Source: Aristolochia californica
Taxonomy: Eukaryota > Streptophyta > Magnoliopsida > Piperales > Aristolochiaceae
Length of the DNA: 64,000 nucleotides
NCBI GenBank assembly: GCA_029961685.1
Contig: JARWKL010000004.1
Coordinates: 26,913,610-26,977,609 of the forward strand
Reading direction: 5' to 3'
Part shown: positions 1 through 10,885 of the stretch, piece by piece
Numbering within the stretch: position 1 is the first letter of the stretch
How the letters are laid out: the number at the start of each line of letters is the position of its first letter
Made by a program: the position numbers and the translations under genes
The notes under the pieces: generated by a model
The model's input: the letters and a program-made list of their open reading frames with translations, nothing else
Database searches by the model: none
Told to the model about the DNA's origin: nothing

Positions 1-3000
1 AAATACCAAGCTATTAGGGTTGATCTAGTGAAATGCAAAATGGCTTGAGTTTTCACTTTCCATTTATCTCGTAAACAAAAAGATAAGGCAAATAGAACAC
101 TACAAAATTAAAATTTCAGAGTTTATGTATGGAAAAAATTAAAAACAATAACAAATGTAACAAAATAAAATTTATTCACACACCAAAATTGAACCCTAAT
201 AGTTTGGAATTTTATAAGAAAGAGATTTCTAATTCTCAAGTGAACGTGTGGTGGGATATTTACCCGAGTCAAACAAGCCATTTTTTAACCCATTTACATA
301 AGGCTGACCTAACAATCATAGATGATTGTAAATTAATTTATTTGCCAATCATGCGTAAGGGACTATATTTTTTTAAGAAAAGACTTATGAATTGGAAGTC
401 ACCACTCAGTAAAAATCCCATGCCTCCCCCTTTTCCAGATGATTGCAAAATCTAATATATAAAAACTAAAAGAGTTTAAAATTCCTAAAAGTTACATTGA
501 CTTTTTGGAATAATCTCTCTCAACAGTTGTGCATTTCAATTTAAGATGTATACTTTTCTCTTAAATCGAAACTTGAGTTCTCACTTTCCATTTCTCTCGT
601 AAACAAAAAGATAAGGCGTTTAAATCACAACAAAATGAAAATTTTATTTATCTAAAGAAAAAATTTAAAACAATAACAAATGTAAGTAAGGAAAATTTAT
701 TCACTCACCACAAATGAACACAAAAGTTTTGTTATCCAAGTTTGGGAAATTCCACTAGTTCAACCCCAATAGCTCTGAATTTTATAAGAAAAAGATTTCT
801 AATTGATTGTAAAACGTTTTAAATATGTATATGCATACTCGAAACATGTTAAAGATGTAAATGACCTATGGATCCAAACCATTTAGTGGGAACAACAAAT
901 TCTCATTAAATTTTCAAGTGAACGTGCGGTGGAATAAGTACCCGATTCAAACAAGCCATTATTTTGCCCATTAACAAGAAGTTGATCTAACAATCATAGC
1001 TGATTGTAGAGAGCTTTATCGGTCAATCATGAATAACGGGCTAGTTTTTTTGTAAGAAATGACTTAAGGATTTGGAGTTAATACTCTGTTAAAAATACCT
1101 TGCCTCCCCCTTTTCCCGATGATTGCAAAACCTAATATATAAAAACTTAAAGTTTTTACAATCACTAAAAGTTACAAAGACTTTATGGAGTTTTCTCTCT
1201 CTACATTTTTGCATTTCCACTTTAGATGTATTCGTTTTTATTAAATCAAAACTAGAGTTTTCGCTTTCCATTTATTTCATAAGCAAAAAGATAAGGCAAA
1301 TAGGAAATGAAAATTTTAGAGTTTACATATAGAAAAAGTTAAAAAAAATAAAAAATGTAAGTAAAGAAAATTTATTAACACACCACATTGAAAAAAAAAA
1401 TTTGTTATCCAAGTTTGGGAAATTCCACTAGTTCAATCCAAATAGCTTGAAATTCTATAAGAAAGATATTTCTAATTGTTCCTAACATAGTTCAAATATG
1501 GATATGCATGCTCGAAACATGTTAAATATGCAAATAATCTATGGATCCAAACCTTTTAAATCGAACAATAAATACTTATTAAATTCTCAAGTGAACGCCC
1601 AGTGGGATATTTACCTGAGTCAAACTAGCCCTTATTTTTCCCATTTTCAAAAGGTTGACCTTACAATCATAGACAATAGTAAAGTGATTTATCAGTCAAT
1701 AAAGAGTAATGGGCTACATTTTTGTAAAAAATAACTTAAGGATTGAGAGTCAACATTTTCCAGAGGATTGCAAAACCTAATATATAAAAAAAATGTTTAC
1801 AATCCCTAAAAGTTACAGAGACTTTTTGGAATTATCTCTCTCTACATTTGTGCATTTCCATTTTAAATGTGTACTTTTTTATTAAATTAAAACTTGTTGT
1901 TTCACTTTCCATTTATCTTGTAAACAAAATGGCAAATAAAAGTGAATTTATTAGAGTTTATGTAAGTAAAAAATTAAAAACATTAACAAATGTAAGTAAA
2001 GAAAATTTATTCACACACAACAAATGAACACTAAAGTTTTGTTTTCCAAGTTTGGGAAGTTCGACTAGATTAACCATAATAGCTTAGAATTTTATAAGAA
2101 AGAGATTTCTAATTGAGCCTAACATGTTTTAAATATAGATATGCATGCTTGAAACATGTTCAAGATGCAAATGACCTATGGATCCAAACCTTTTAAAGCA
2201 AACAACAAATGCTCATTAAATTCTCAAGTGAACGTGCGATGGGATATTTACTCGAGTCAAACAATCCATTATCTTCCCATTTAAAAAAAGTTGACCTAAA
2301 AATAATCGATGATTGGAAAGTGATTTATCAGCCAATCATGAGTAACGGGCAATATTTTTGTGAGAAATGACTTATGGATTGGGAGTCAACACTCAGTTAA
2401 AAATACCCCACCTCTCCCTTTTCCCGTTGATTAGAAAAACAAATATATAAAAACTAAAAGAGTTTACAATCCCTAAAAGTTACATAGACTTTTTGGAATT
2501 ATTTCTCTATACATTTGTGCCTTTCTATTTTGGATGTATATTTTTTTCTTAAATCTAAATTTGAGTTTTCCCTTTCCATTTATCTCGTAAAGAAAAAGAT
2601 AAAGGCAAATGGAGATTGAAAATTTTAGAGTTTATGTATGTAAAAACTTATAAACAATAACAAATGTAAGAAAAGAAAATTTATTCACCTACCACAAATG
2701 AAGACAAAAGTTTTGTCAACCATGTTTAGGAAATTCCACTAGTTCAACCCTAATAGGTTGGAATTTTATTGGAAAGAGATTTCTAATTGATCCTAACATG
2801 TTTTAAATATGGATATACATGCTTGAAACATGTTAAATATGCAAATGACCTATAGATCACAACTTTTTAAAGCGAACAACAAATGCTCATTAAATTTTCA
2901 AGTGAATGTGTAGTGGATATTTACCCGAGTCAAACAAACCATTATTTTACCCATTTACAAAAAGGTAACCTAACAATCATAGATCATTGTAAAGTGGTTT

Positions 3001-5235
3001 ATTAGTCAATCATGTGTAATGGGCTATATTTTTGTAAGAAATGAATTAAGGATATGGAGACAACACTCACTTAAAAATCCCTTGCCTCCCCCCCTTTTCA
3101 CGATGATTGCAAACCCTAATATATAAAACATAAAAAAGTTTACAATCCCTAAATGTTACATAGACTTTTTGGAATTATCTCTCTCTACATTTGTACATTT
3201 CCATTTTAGATGTATACTTTTTTCTTAAATCAAAACTTAGGTTTTCACTTTCCATTTATCTTGTAAACAAAAAATAAGGCAAATAGATCATATCAAAATT
3301 AAAATTTTATTGTTTATGTATGGAAAAACTTAAAAACAATAAAAAATGTAAGCAAAGAAAATTTATTCACACACCACAAATGAACACATAAGTTTTGTTA
3401 TCCAAGTTTTGGAAAACTAAAAGAATTTAAAATCCCTAAAAGTTACTGAGACTTTTTGGAATGATCTCTCTCTCCATTTGTGCATTTCCATTTTCAATGT
3501 AACCTTTTTGGCTAAATTAAAACTAGATTTTTCCCTTTCCATTTATCTGGTAAAAAAAAAAAGATAAGTCAAATAGAAAATGAAAATTTTAGAGTTTATG
3601 TATGGAAAAATTTAAAAACAATAATAAATCTTAGTGAAGAAAATTTAGTGACACACCACAAATGAACACAAAAGTTTTGTTATCTAAGTTTGGGAAATTC
3701 GACTAGTTCGGCCCTATTCACTTGGAATATTATAAGAAAGAGATTTCTAACTGGTCCTAACATGTTTTAAAAATGAATATGCATGGTTGAAACATGTTAA
3801 GATGCAAATGACCTATGGATCCAATCCTTTTAAAGCAAACAAAAATTGCTCATTAAATTCTCAAGTGAACTTGAGGTCGGATATTTACGCGAGTAAAACA
3901 AGCTATTATTTTGCCCATTTACAACAAGCTGACCTAACAATCATAGATGATTTTAAAGTGATTATCGGTCAATCATGCATAATGGGCTATATTTTTGTGA
4001 GAAATGATTTAAGGAATGGGAGTCAACACTCAGTTAAAAAATCCCCCGCCTCCCCCTTTTCCCGATGATTGCAAGCCCTAATATATAAAAATTAAAAGAG
4101 TTTACAATCCATAAAAGTTACAAAGACTTTTTGGAATTATCTCTCTCTACATTTTTGCATTTCCTTTTTAGATGTATACTTTTTTCTTAAATCAAAACTT
4201 GAGTTTTCACTTTCCAAATATCTCATAAACAAAAAGATAAGGCAAATAGAAAACGAAAGTTTTAGAGTTTATGTATGGAAAAATTTAAAACAATAACAAA
4301 TATAAGTAAAGAAAATTTAGTCACACACGCAAATGAACACAAAAGTTTTGTTATCCAAGTCTGGGAAATTCCACTAGTTCAACCTTACTCACTTGAAATT
4401 TTATAAGAACGATATTTCTAATTGATCCTAACATGTTTTAAATATGGATATGCATGTTTGAAACATGTTAAAGATGCAAATGGCCTATGGATCCAAACTT
4501 TTTAAAGTGAACAAAAAATGCTCATTAAATTGTCAAGTGAACTTGTTGTGGGATATTTACCCGAGTCAATGAAACTATTATTTGCCCACTTACAAACAGC
4601 TGACCTAACAATCATAGATGATAGTAAAGTGATTTATCTGTCAATCATGCATAATGGGCTATACTTTTGTGAGAAATGACTTATGGATTGGGAGTCAACA
4701 CTCAGTTAAAAATCCCCCGCCTCCCCCCTTTCCTGATGATTGCAAAACCTAATATATAAAAACTACAAGAGTTTACAATCCCTAAAAGTTACAAAGACTT
4801 TTTGGAATTATCTCTCACTACATTTATGCATTTCCATTTTAGATGTGTACCTTTTTCTTAAATAAAAACTTCAGTTTTGAATTTCCAAATATCTCATATG
4901 CAAATAGATAAGGTGAATAGAAAATGAAAATTTTTAGAGTTTATGTATGGAAAAAATTAAAAACAGAAAAATATAAATAAAAAAAATTTAGTCACACACC
5001 ACAAATGAACTCAAAAGCTTTGTTATCCAAGTTTGGGAAATTTCAGTAGTTCAACCATAATTGCTTGAAATTGTATAAGAAAGTTTTTTTATATATCTTA
5101 ACATGTTTTAAATATGGATATGCATGCTTGAAACATTTTAAAGATGCAATGAGCTATGGATCCAAACATTTTAAAACAAACACCAAATGCTCATTGAATT
5201 CTCAAGTTAACTTGCAGTGGGATATTTACCCGAGT
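1..5235 (+). repeat. Satellite array, segment 1 (subfamily S1, forward)
   Basis: Tandem AT-rich monomers of about 645-680 bp. The landmark (C-rich block, then 'gatgattgcaaaacctaatatata') recurs near 443, 1121, 1765, 2427, 3103, 4064 and 4733. Other constant points in each unit are 'acatgttttaaatatgg', 'gatatttacccgagtcaaac' and 'ctctctctacattt'. Monomers differ by many substitutions and small indels, as in an old array. Near 3418 a unit jumps from 'ccaagttttggaaa' straight to 'actaaaagaatttaaaatcc', so one monomer is truncated. The segment ends where an LTR begins within the 'cccgagt' motif. Short ORFs here are satellite reading frames and I see no host gene. Confidence 0.95.
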
Positions 5236-5543
5236 TGTTGGAAGACAGGGCCCAAACCCACATGACCAAGGTAGACCCACATATCAAAGTGTATAAGAAG
5301 ATGGGCCCAAGTCCATAAGAGCAAGGGAGACCCATGGATCCAAGAGAAATAGAAGATGGGCTCAAGGCCCACAAGTCAAGGAGAAGCCCCATAAACCCAC
5401 ATACATTGATGGCAGGATAGTAAATAAAGGGTCGTCTCATAGAGATGGCATTGATATAATTTTTTTAAAGTTCTAGGGTTAAAACCCTAAATCCTAAACC
5501 CTAAGTTCAGGGGTATTATTGTAATATTATAGTTTCATAAATC

Positions 5544-5551
5544 TATAAATA
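5544..5551 (+). promoter_or_regulatory. TATA box of element A LTR (copy 1)
   Basis: 'tataaata' lies in 'atctataaatagagcttcaa'. The same sequence is at 24,410-24,417 in copy 2, while the 3' LTR of copy 2 has a mutated version at about 28,382. Its place inside an LTR upstream of the primer site fits the retroelement promoter. Activity is not known. Confidence 0.6.
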
Positions 5552-5610
5552 GAGCTTCAAGGGGAGGGTAAGGAATAATCAATTCCATAACCCTTCTTCC
5601 TTCAGTTTTT

Positions 5611-5890
5611 AATATTAGTTAATAAATTAAATTTATTAAATATAATGTTTAAACAAATACGTGCTTTTATACTATTAAAATTATAATCAAATTATAATTT
5701 TGTAATATCTAAATATGAAATAGTTATATAAAAAGGATATTATAAAATATTTATTAACTTAATACTATTAGTAATATCAAAATAATATTAATTTATTAAT
5801 TTAATTTATAAAAAGGAAAATGTTTACACAAATACTTACTTTTATAATATCCAAAAACTTAGTATAATTATTATATTAAAAATGTTTAAA
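5611..5890. repeat. About 280-bp AT-rich insertion in the LTR
   Basis: Absent from both LTRs of copy 2, where about 10 bp occupy the same place. The sequence is almost wholly A/T. It contains two imperfect direct copies of a 'gttta(a/c)acaaatac' segment, near 5647 and 5822. I could not find convincing terminal inverted repeats or a target duplication, so a MITE is only one possibility. Local AT-rich expansion is another. Confidence 0.6.
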
Positions 5891-5941
5891 TTCTTTCCCT
5901 TTTTATCCATGAGCTAAATTCATGGAGTCTTGAAAATCACT

Positions 5942-5953
5942 TGGTATCAAAGC
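5942..5953 (+). other. Primer binding site of element A copy 1
   Basis: 'tggtatcaaagc' follows the LTR end with about one spacer base. It differs at one position from TGGTATCAGAGC, the complement of the 3' end of plant initiator tRNA-Met. Copy 2 has a more mutated version (24,540-24,551). Confidence 0.75.
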
Positions 5954-6380
5954 TTTGATTTTCAGGACTCGTTGTATGGTTTTTATTATTTAAGAAACCC
6001 GTTATTTTTTATTTTCTCTTGTTGTCTTTTTTTACCCGTCATATTACTGTTATTTTTTTCTCAGCGTCATTGGAAGTAGAGTTTGATTTGTTAGACCCAG
6101 TTTTTTTCTTTCTTTTATCTGTCTCATACCCTTGTTTCTACATGGGTTTCTTCTTCTCAAGTTGAATTGGTTGGCCTTCGTCTTTCAAGTAGATTTTCAA
6201 ATTACGCCGTCCTTGGCGCAGCTGCTATCCCTTAGTCTCTGGCGGCCTTTCCTATGAAACCTTAATCCAAAAGATCTCAACCAGCGCTGGCAATATTTCA
6301 CGTTGTTATAAATCAGGAAAACACGCTGCTGTTATTCATGATAATATTGTGGAAAGTCATAAATCCAAGCTCCTGCTGCG

Positions 6381-6857
6381 TTGTCCGGTTTCTATTCTGG
6401 TTCTCGCCGATTGCCTCCCGCTCTGCTGTCTCTCAGCCGTTCTGTGCTGGCATCATCTTTAATCTTGCCAAATATAATCTTCAACAATAGTTCTGCTCGT
6501 TGGGAAGATTTCTTTCCATTTTTTAAGGTTGAAGACGATCCGCTCTCTAGTTGGCTGTTGTCTCGCTCAGTTCGGAAGCAAGGAAGACGACCAGCCATTG
6601 CCGAAGAAGACGACGACGACTGCTCTGTTCAGAGCCGCACGGGGAAGACGACCACTCTGTTTGGCGCCGTGTGTCTCTGGACTGTCTTCGTCGAGAGTCC
6701 TTCGGCGCTGAGAAGGACTCACTGTAGCTGTCGGAAAGTTCCCTTCAGCTGGCTTCATTGTTGCTATTTTTGCGGAAATCACGGAGCTGACTCTGCTGCT
6801 CATCCCGCACTGCGCGTAAATCACTGGGTTGCCATTTTCGTCGGCTCTTCTCTGTGA
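6381..6857 (+). pseudogene. Leader ORF of element A, copy 1 (158 codons, unknown)
   Basis: Open frame beginning MSGFYSGSRRLPPALLSLSR. It matches the 156-codon frame at 24,941-25,411 along its length, with substitutions and small in-frame length changes. No signal peptide, zinc knuckle, gag, protease or other known domain is evident. The middle is rich in Arg, Asp and Glu (around residues 60-80), with scattered Cys/His near residues 115-135 but no regular finger spacing. The block is GC-richer than the surrounding satellite. Retention of an open frame in both duplicated copies is suggestive, but the region may simply be a non-coding leader. I do not assign a function. Confidence 0.3.
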
Positions 6858-6893
6858 TCTCAAGCCATGTTGCTGTTTCGGAAGAAAGATATA

Positions 6894-6905
6894 GGGGGGT
6901 TAGTC
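6894..6905 (+). repeat. Left terminal inverted repeat of the PIF/Harbinger element
   Basis: GGGGGGTTAGTC, preceded by target duplication ATA. Beyond these 12 bases the two ends diverge, although both continue with 'catg'-rich sequence. The right end carries seven C against six G here. Confidence 0.85.
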
Positions 6906-7802
6906 CCCCAAATTTAATTTTTGAAGTTCAAGTTCATGTCCAACATGAAGATCTTGTCGGTCATGTACATGAAGATCATCTTCACACTTGGTGTTAGTGT
7001 TGACGCCTTCATGTATAAGAAAACAGTTTCCAGTGAATATGCCTACTCATTAGAAAAACATAAAAAACAAGAGAATTCCTAAACCTGTACAGTACACTTA
7101 TAATTACAACATAATTCTCAAACCCCAAATTAGGTAAAACATTCATTATTACTACACGAATAACTTATTTAATGTATAATTAAATTATATTAATATATTT
7201 ATTAATTGAATTAGATACGTTATTGTGCATTAATATGGTAATTATGTGAGCCAATAAAATACGCACATGATTAATTACAAGTAATAAATAAATAACGTTA
7301 TAAATAAAAAAATGAAAGTAATATGTTTAGCTATTAATTTATTAATAACATATGATATACTATAGCCTAAAAATGAATGATTTAAGAGGAAAATTGATCT
7401 AATCATAACTTTAATACACTATATATTTATACGTAATATTACCGCTATTAAATCACTAATATAATACAATAAATAAAAAATAAATATAATGAGTAAAAAA
7501 AGTATTATTTTATTAAAAACGTAATATGGCATAGTATTAATTAATAATATATTTCCACAAAATTAAAATTAATCAATTGATCAAATGCATATTGTAACTA
7601 AATTTTATTTACCAGACTTAAATATCTAATTTAATATAGTAAAATTTTAATAAATAAAAAATATAAATAAATATACAACTTTATTACTAATGTAATAAAG
7701 TTTTATTGTAATAATCAGTTTGTGATTAGTATTAAAATCATCAAATGACAAGTTTAGTACATAAGAACAACACATGTTTAAAAACAATAAAAGATACAAT
7801 CA
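6906..7802. other. AT-rich non-coding interior of the PIF/Harbinger element
   Basis: No open frame with a recognisable product. The first about 120 bp hold CATG-containing subterminal motifs. The rest is long A/T-rich sequence with no tandem order that I can see. Confidence 0.6.
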
Positions 7803-8144
7803 TCAGTTATCATTCCACATGCAAGTCGCTATGTCATCTCGAAATTGTGCGGCTCTTGTGGATTCTAATGCACGCTGCATTCGAAAGCTTGTTACTTGGG
7901 TAACCTCTTCCACAAGACCATCGCTGTCTGTATCGTCTGTTGCACGTAATTGGACCCCATCACCTCCTCCGCCGAACTCGTCATCCGAATCATCATCTTC
8001 CAAATCAAATATATCATTGTAATCCTCTCTACGTATATAATTGTGCAATATGCAACAAGCAATGACAATTTTTGTCTGCATCTTAAAAGAAAATGAAGGA
8101 GTGGCTTTCAACATTTGAAATCGAGTTTTTAAAGCACCAAAATC
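7803..8144 (-). pseudogene. PIF/Harbinger transposase, C-terminal exon (DDE nuclease family, HARBI1-like)
   Basis: Reading the minus strand, the frame opens in 'FGALKTRF' style sequence near 8144 and runs through 'KIVIACCILHNYIRRED' to 'RDDIATCMWNDN' and a stop. Established family knowledge: plant PIF transposases end with a block of this type (LK.RF..L, then a hydrophobic ACC.LHN.IR helix, an acidic/Gly linker and a final R..IA..MW). An acidic run (about residues 37-55) and a GGGGDG linker are visible. The upstream junction reads 'ttgttag' just before 'gattttgg', a good splice-acceptor shape, so this may be a last exon. The third catalytic acidic residue normally sits immediately upstream, and nothing coding is found there up to 8631. 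The element therefore cannot make an active transposase. Confidence 0.85.
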
Positions 8145-8631
8145 CTAACAATACCATAAATCCTTAACCACTAAATACAGAGCACCAAACTCTAAAAACA
8201 CTAAACCCTAACCCTAATAAAAAATTTAGACCCTAAACTGTAACACTAAATCCCACAATTATGCACAAATCACCCCAAATTAGGCACTAAAACTAAAATT
8301 AAATCAAATACAACACTCATTTAATCAGAAAAAAAATTACCGTTTAGTCATACCTTCTAAAATTTGGGAAAAACCGAAGCCGATGGCTGAAATCAAAGCC
8401 GAATGGGAAAATTGATGCCGAATCAAAGTAGAAATTAAGAAATTGAAGCCCAAATGTCAAAATCGAAGAACACCGAAACAGAAATAGGGGAAATAGCAGG
8501 AAATCGGAAGGTATTTTGAGGGAAAAGATAATAGCGAGAGGGAGAAGAGAGTGAGATGCCGAAAGGGAGAAGAGACAGAGAGAAGTGAAGGAGGCCGAGA
8601 GGGATAGGAGAGAGGGAGAAGCGGGCGGGAG
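8145..8631. other. PIF interior: CCCTAA-like and purine-rich non-coding sequence
   Basis: 8160-8260 carries scattered 'aaccctaa'/'cactaaa' motifs without telomeric periodicity. 8500-8623 is strongly purine-rich (gagagggagaag type) and continues with the same character after the nested hAT (11,092-11,240). This confirms that the two stretches were once contiguous. Confidence 0.6.
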
Positions 8632-8848
8632 TAGGGGTGGCTTCTAACCGAGCCGGTTCGTGAGCCTGCTCGGTTCACCTCGGTATCGGCTCGGTTCGAT
8701 TCGTCATTTATCAAGCTCTAGCCGAGCTCAAGCACCGAAATTGGCTCTTTTACCTTAATGAGCCAAGCTCGACCGAAGCTAGGTTCGGTTCGTTGGCTCG
8801 CGAGTCGGCTCGAAATTAGTCGGATCGGTATGAATCGGTAACAGGATC

Positions 8849-9230
8849 GTGAGCGAGCGGGAGCGGGAGCGAGAGAGAGGTTGGGGGGGGGGGGGGGCGG
8901 GAATTTTTCCTCCCCCCTCGTCACCGCCGACCCCTCCCATCGGTTGTTGTCGCCGCCTCTACCGCCGTCGTAGCTATTCGCCGGCGTCTATACCGCCATC
9001 GCAGTTGCTCGTCGTCCGTTCGATTTTTTCCTCTCCTCACCATCTCCTCTGTTTCCATCCCCGCCGCTTCCGTCACTGCCGCTTCCGTCGCCGCCAACTC
9101 CGTTGTGGCCGTCATCCCCGACAATAGGTCCTCCCCGGCGCCGTAACCCCCTTCCCTCCGCGTCGTCTCGGCGGAAAACCAGAACAGGGGAGAAATAATC
9201 TCCCCCTTCCTCACGAGAAGATGATCTCAC
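8849..9230. other. GC-rich block in the hAT element (possible captured sequence)
   Basis: C-rich on the plus strand with many 'ccgcc', 'gtcgcc' and 'cgccgtcg' trinucleotides, in a hAT element that is otherwise about 75% A/T. It opens with a 15-G run (8883-8897). Short open frames exist on both strands, but they are low-complexity Arg/Pro/Ser or Gly/Asp runs and none resembles a known domain. Transduplication of a host exon or 5' leader is possible but not shown. Confidence 0.45.
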
Positions 9231-9244
9231 ACATGCGATTTCGC

Positions 9245-9706
9245 ACGTGCAAGATCATAAAATAAAAAAATAAAAAAAACTTTTCCTCTGGAAAAAATTA
9301 AAAATAAATTTTATAGAAATAATTTTCTATAAACTAGTAGTGTCTCATGTTTTTTTAAACATTTTTTAATTGAAATTTTTTATTAAAAATTATATATTTT
9401 CTAAGTAAGATTTTTCGTACCAAGATGGGGTAGAAAACTGTATAGAAAAGTTTTGAATAAGTATTTAACAGCTGATGCTGTAATACTTTTAGCATAAAGC
9501 AATTTTTATTGCAATTTTGTGTTTGATATTTTATTTAATTAAAAATTTATCGATAAGTATAATAATATATTAGATTGATTATTAATTTTTATTTATTTCC
9601 CTAGAAGAGACAATAAAAGGTCCATTTAACTTTCCTAAGAAAATTTTAAAATATTTCCTGTAATTTTCTAATAAGTCACTACTAGTAATAAGATTTTATT
9701 TAAAGT
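9245..9706 (+). repeat. Internal direct repeat of the hAT element, copy 1
   Basis: Matches 9971-10,496 from 'acgtgc(a/g)agatcataa' to 'taagattttatttaaag'. Shared blocks include 'ccaagatggg', 'gcataaagcaattt' and a long 'taataatatattaga' stretch. Numerous substitutions show that the duplication is not recent. Confidence 0.8.
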
Positions 9707-9970
9707 TTTTTTTGGGAATATGTATCATAGGAAAAATATTTTTAGTTTTTCCTAGAATATAAATTTTTATCTAGGGGCACTAAGGAGGCCATAATAAATT
9801 ATGGCCAGATTCAAAAATTACAAAACAAGCTAGACAACAATTGGAGTAAAAAATATTAATATTGGTGCATTTTAATCCATTATTGAAATTCAATCCTAAA
9901 CCTCCCCTATCATTATATTTTTTAAAAATGTATGCATAATTTTATATATAATTTATTCAAAGCCACCCCT

Positions 9971-10496
9971 ACGTGCGAGATCATAAACAAGGAAAAAAAA
10001 AACTCTTTGTCCCTTCCTCATGGCTCTTAAATAAATTGAAAAGATATTTTAGTAGAAATACGTTTCTAGAGACTATTAGTGGTTTTTTTAATAAATGTTG
10101 AAAAAAAATTTTTAATAGAAATTAAGGGACCATTAGTGCCTCCTATTTTTACAAAATATTTTTCTAATTATAAATTCTTTTTAAAAAATCATATAATTTT
10201 CCAAGTAAGATTTTCTTGCCAAGATGGGTTAGAAAACCATATAGAAAAATTTTGAATAAGTATTTTACAGTTGATGATATAATACTTTGAGCATAAAGCA
10301 ATTTTCATAGCAATTTTGTGTTTGACATTTTATGTGATTAAAAATTTATCGATATGTATAATAATATATTAGATTAATTATTAATTTTTATTTATTTCCT
10401 TAGAAAAGAGGTCCATTTAACTTTCCTAAGAAAAATTTAAAATATTTCTTGTAATTTTCTAGTAAGTCTGTAATAGTAATAAGATTTTATTTAAAG
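9971..10496 (+). repeat. Internal direct repeat of the hAT element, copy 2
   Basis: Second copy of 9245-9706. It begins just after 'gccacccct' (9962-9970), which resembles the inner end of a hAT terminus, so the duplication may record a nested or abortive insertion. This is inference. Confidence 0.75.
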
Positions 10497-10570
10497 AATT
10501 TATAGTTTTTATTTGGGTTATTGTAATTTGATAGTGATATTTTATTTAATTTTGTTGTGTTTGATTATTG

Positions 10571-10885
10571 TATGGAGTTTATTTATAATGTTATGCAGTG
10601 TATGGAGTGTTTAGATTATTTTATGGAGTGTATAAACAATTTCATGAAGTGTTTATGGAATGTATAGACAATTTTATGGAGTGTTTATGGAGTGTTTATG
10701 CAGGTATTATGTATATTGATTGTGCCCAATTTTAAGTAGAGGTTATGCCGAATTTTATACAAGTATTATATATATAGATTATACTCAATTTTAAGTAGAG
10801 GTTATGCTCAATCTTATACACATATTATATATATAAGTTATGCCCAATTTTATGTAGAGGTCATGCCCAATTTTATGTAAAATGT
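10571..10885 (+). repeat. Short tandem repeats inside the hAT element
   Basis: 10,571-10,700 has recurring 'ttatggagtgt' words. 10,700-10,885 has three units of about 59 bp, recognised by 'caatttta(a/t)gtagagg' at about 10,727, 10,786 and 10,845. Confidence 0.7.

Larger units (their letters stand above)
5236..5940 (+). repeat. 5' LTR of element A copy 1, with internal AT-rich insertion
   Basis: It aligns with the LTRs at 24,109-24,539 and 26,750-28,510. It begins TGTTGG and ends near 'gaaaatcac', just before a primer binding site. The normal LTR is about 431 bp; this one is about 705 bp because 5611-5890 replaces some 10 bp found in the other copies. It carries a TATA-like box (5544-5551) and a short CCCTAAA-rich stretch at about 5473-5510 that all three LTRs share. 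Confidence 0.85.

Noticed and set aside
129..455. Open frame of 108 codons at the left edge and dozens of similar short frames across the satellite, as genes
   Set aside because: They repeat with the 680-bp monomer, are interrupted in many copies and show no known domain. They are covered as satellite reading frames.
5473..5510. Interstitial telomere repeat (CCCTAAA-like)
   Set aside because: Only two or three imperfect units, present at the same place in all three LTRs of element A. It is part of the LTR, not a telomere relic. The same applies to the scattered motifs at 8160-8260.
8457..9230. Coding regions in the GC- or purine-rich parts of the PIF and hAT elements
   Set aside because: Frames on both strands are low-complexity (Arg/Pro/Ser, Gly/Asp) and follow base composition. 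No motif recognised.
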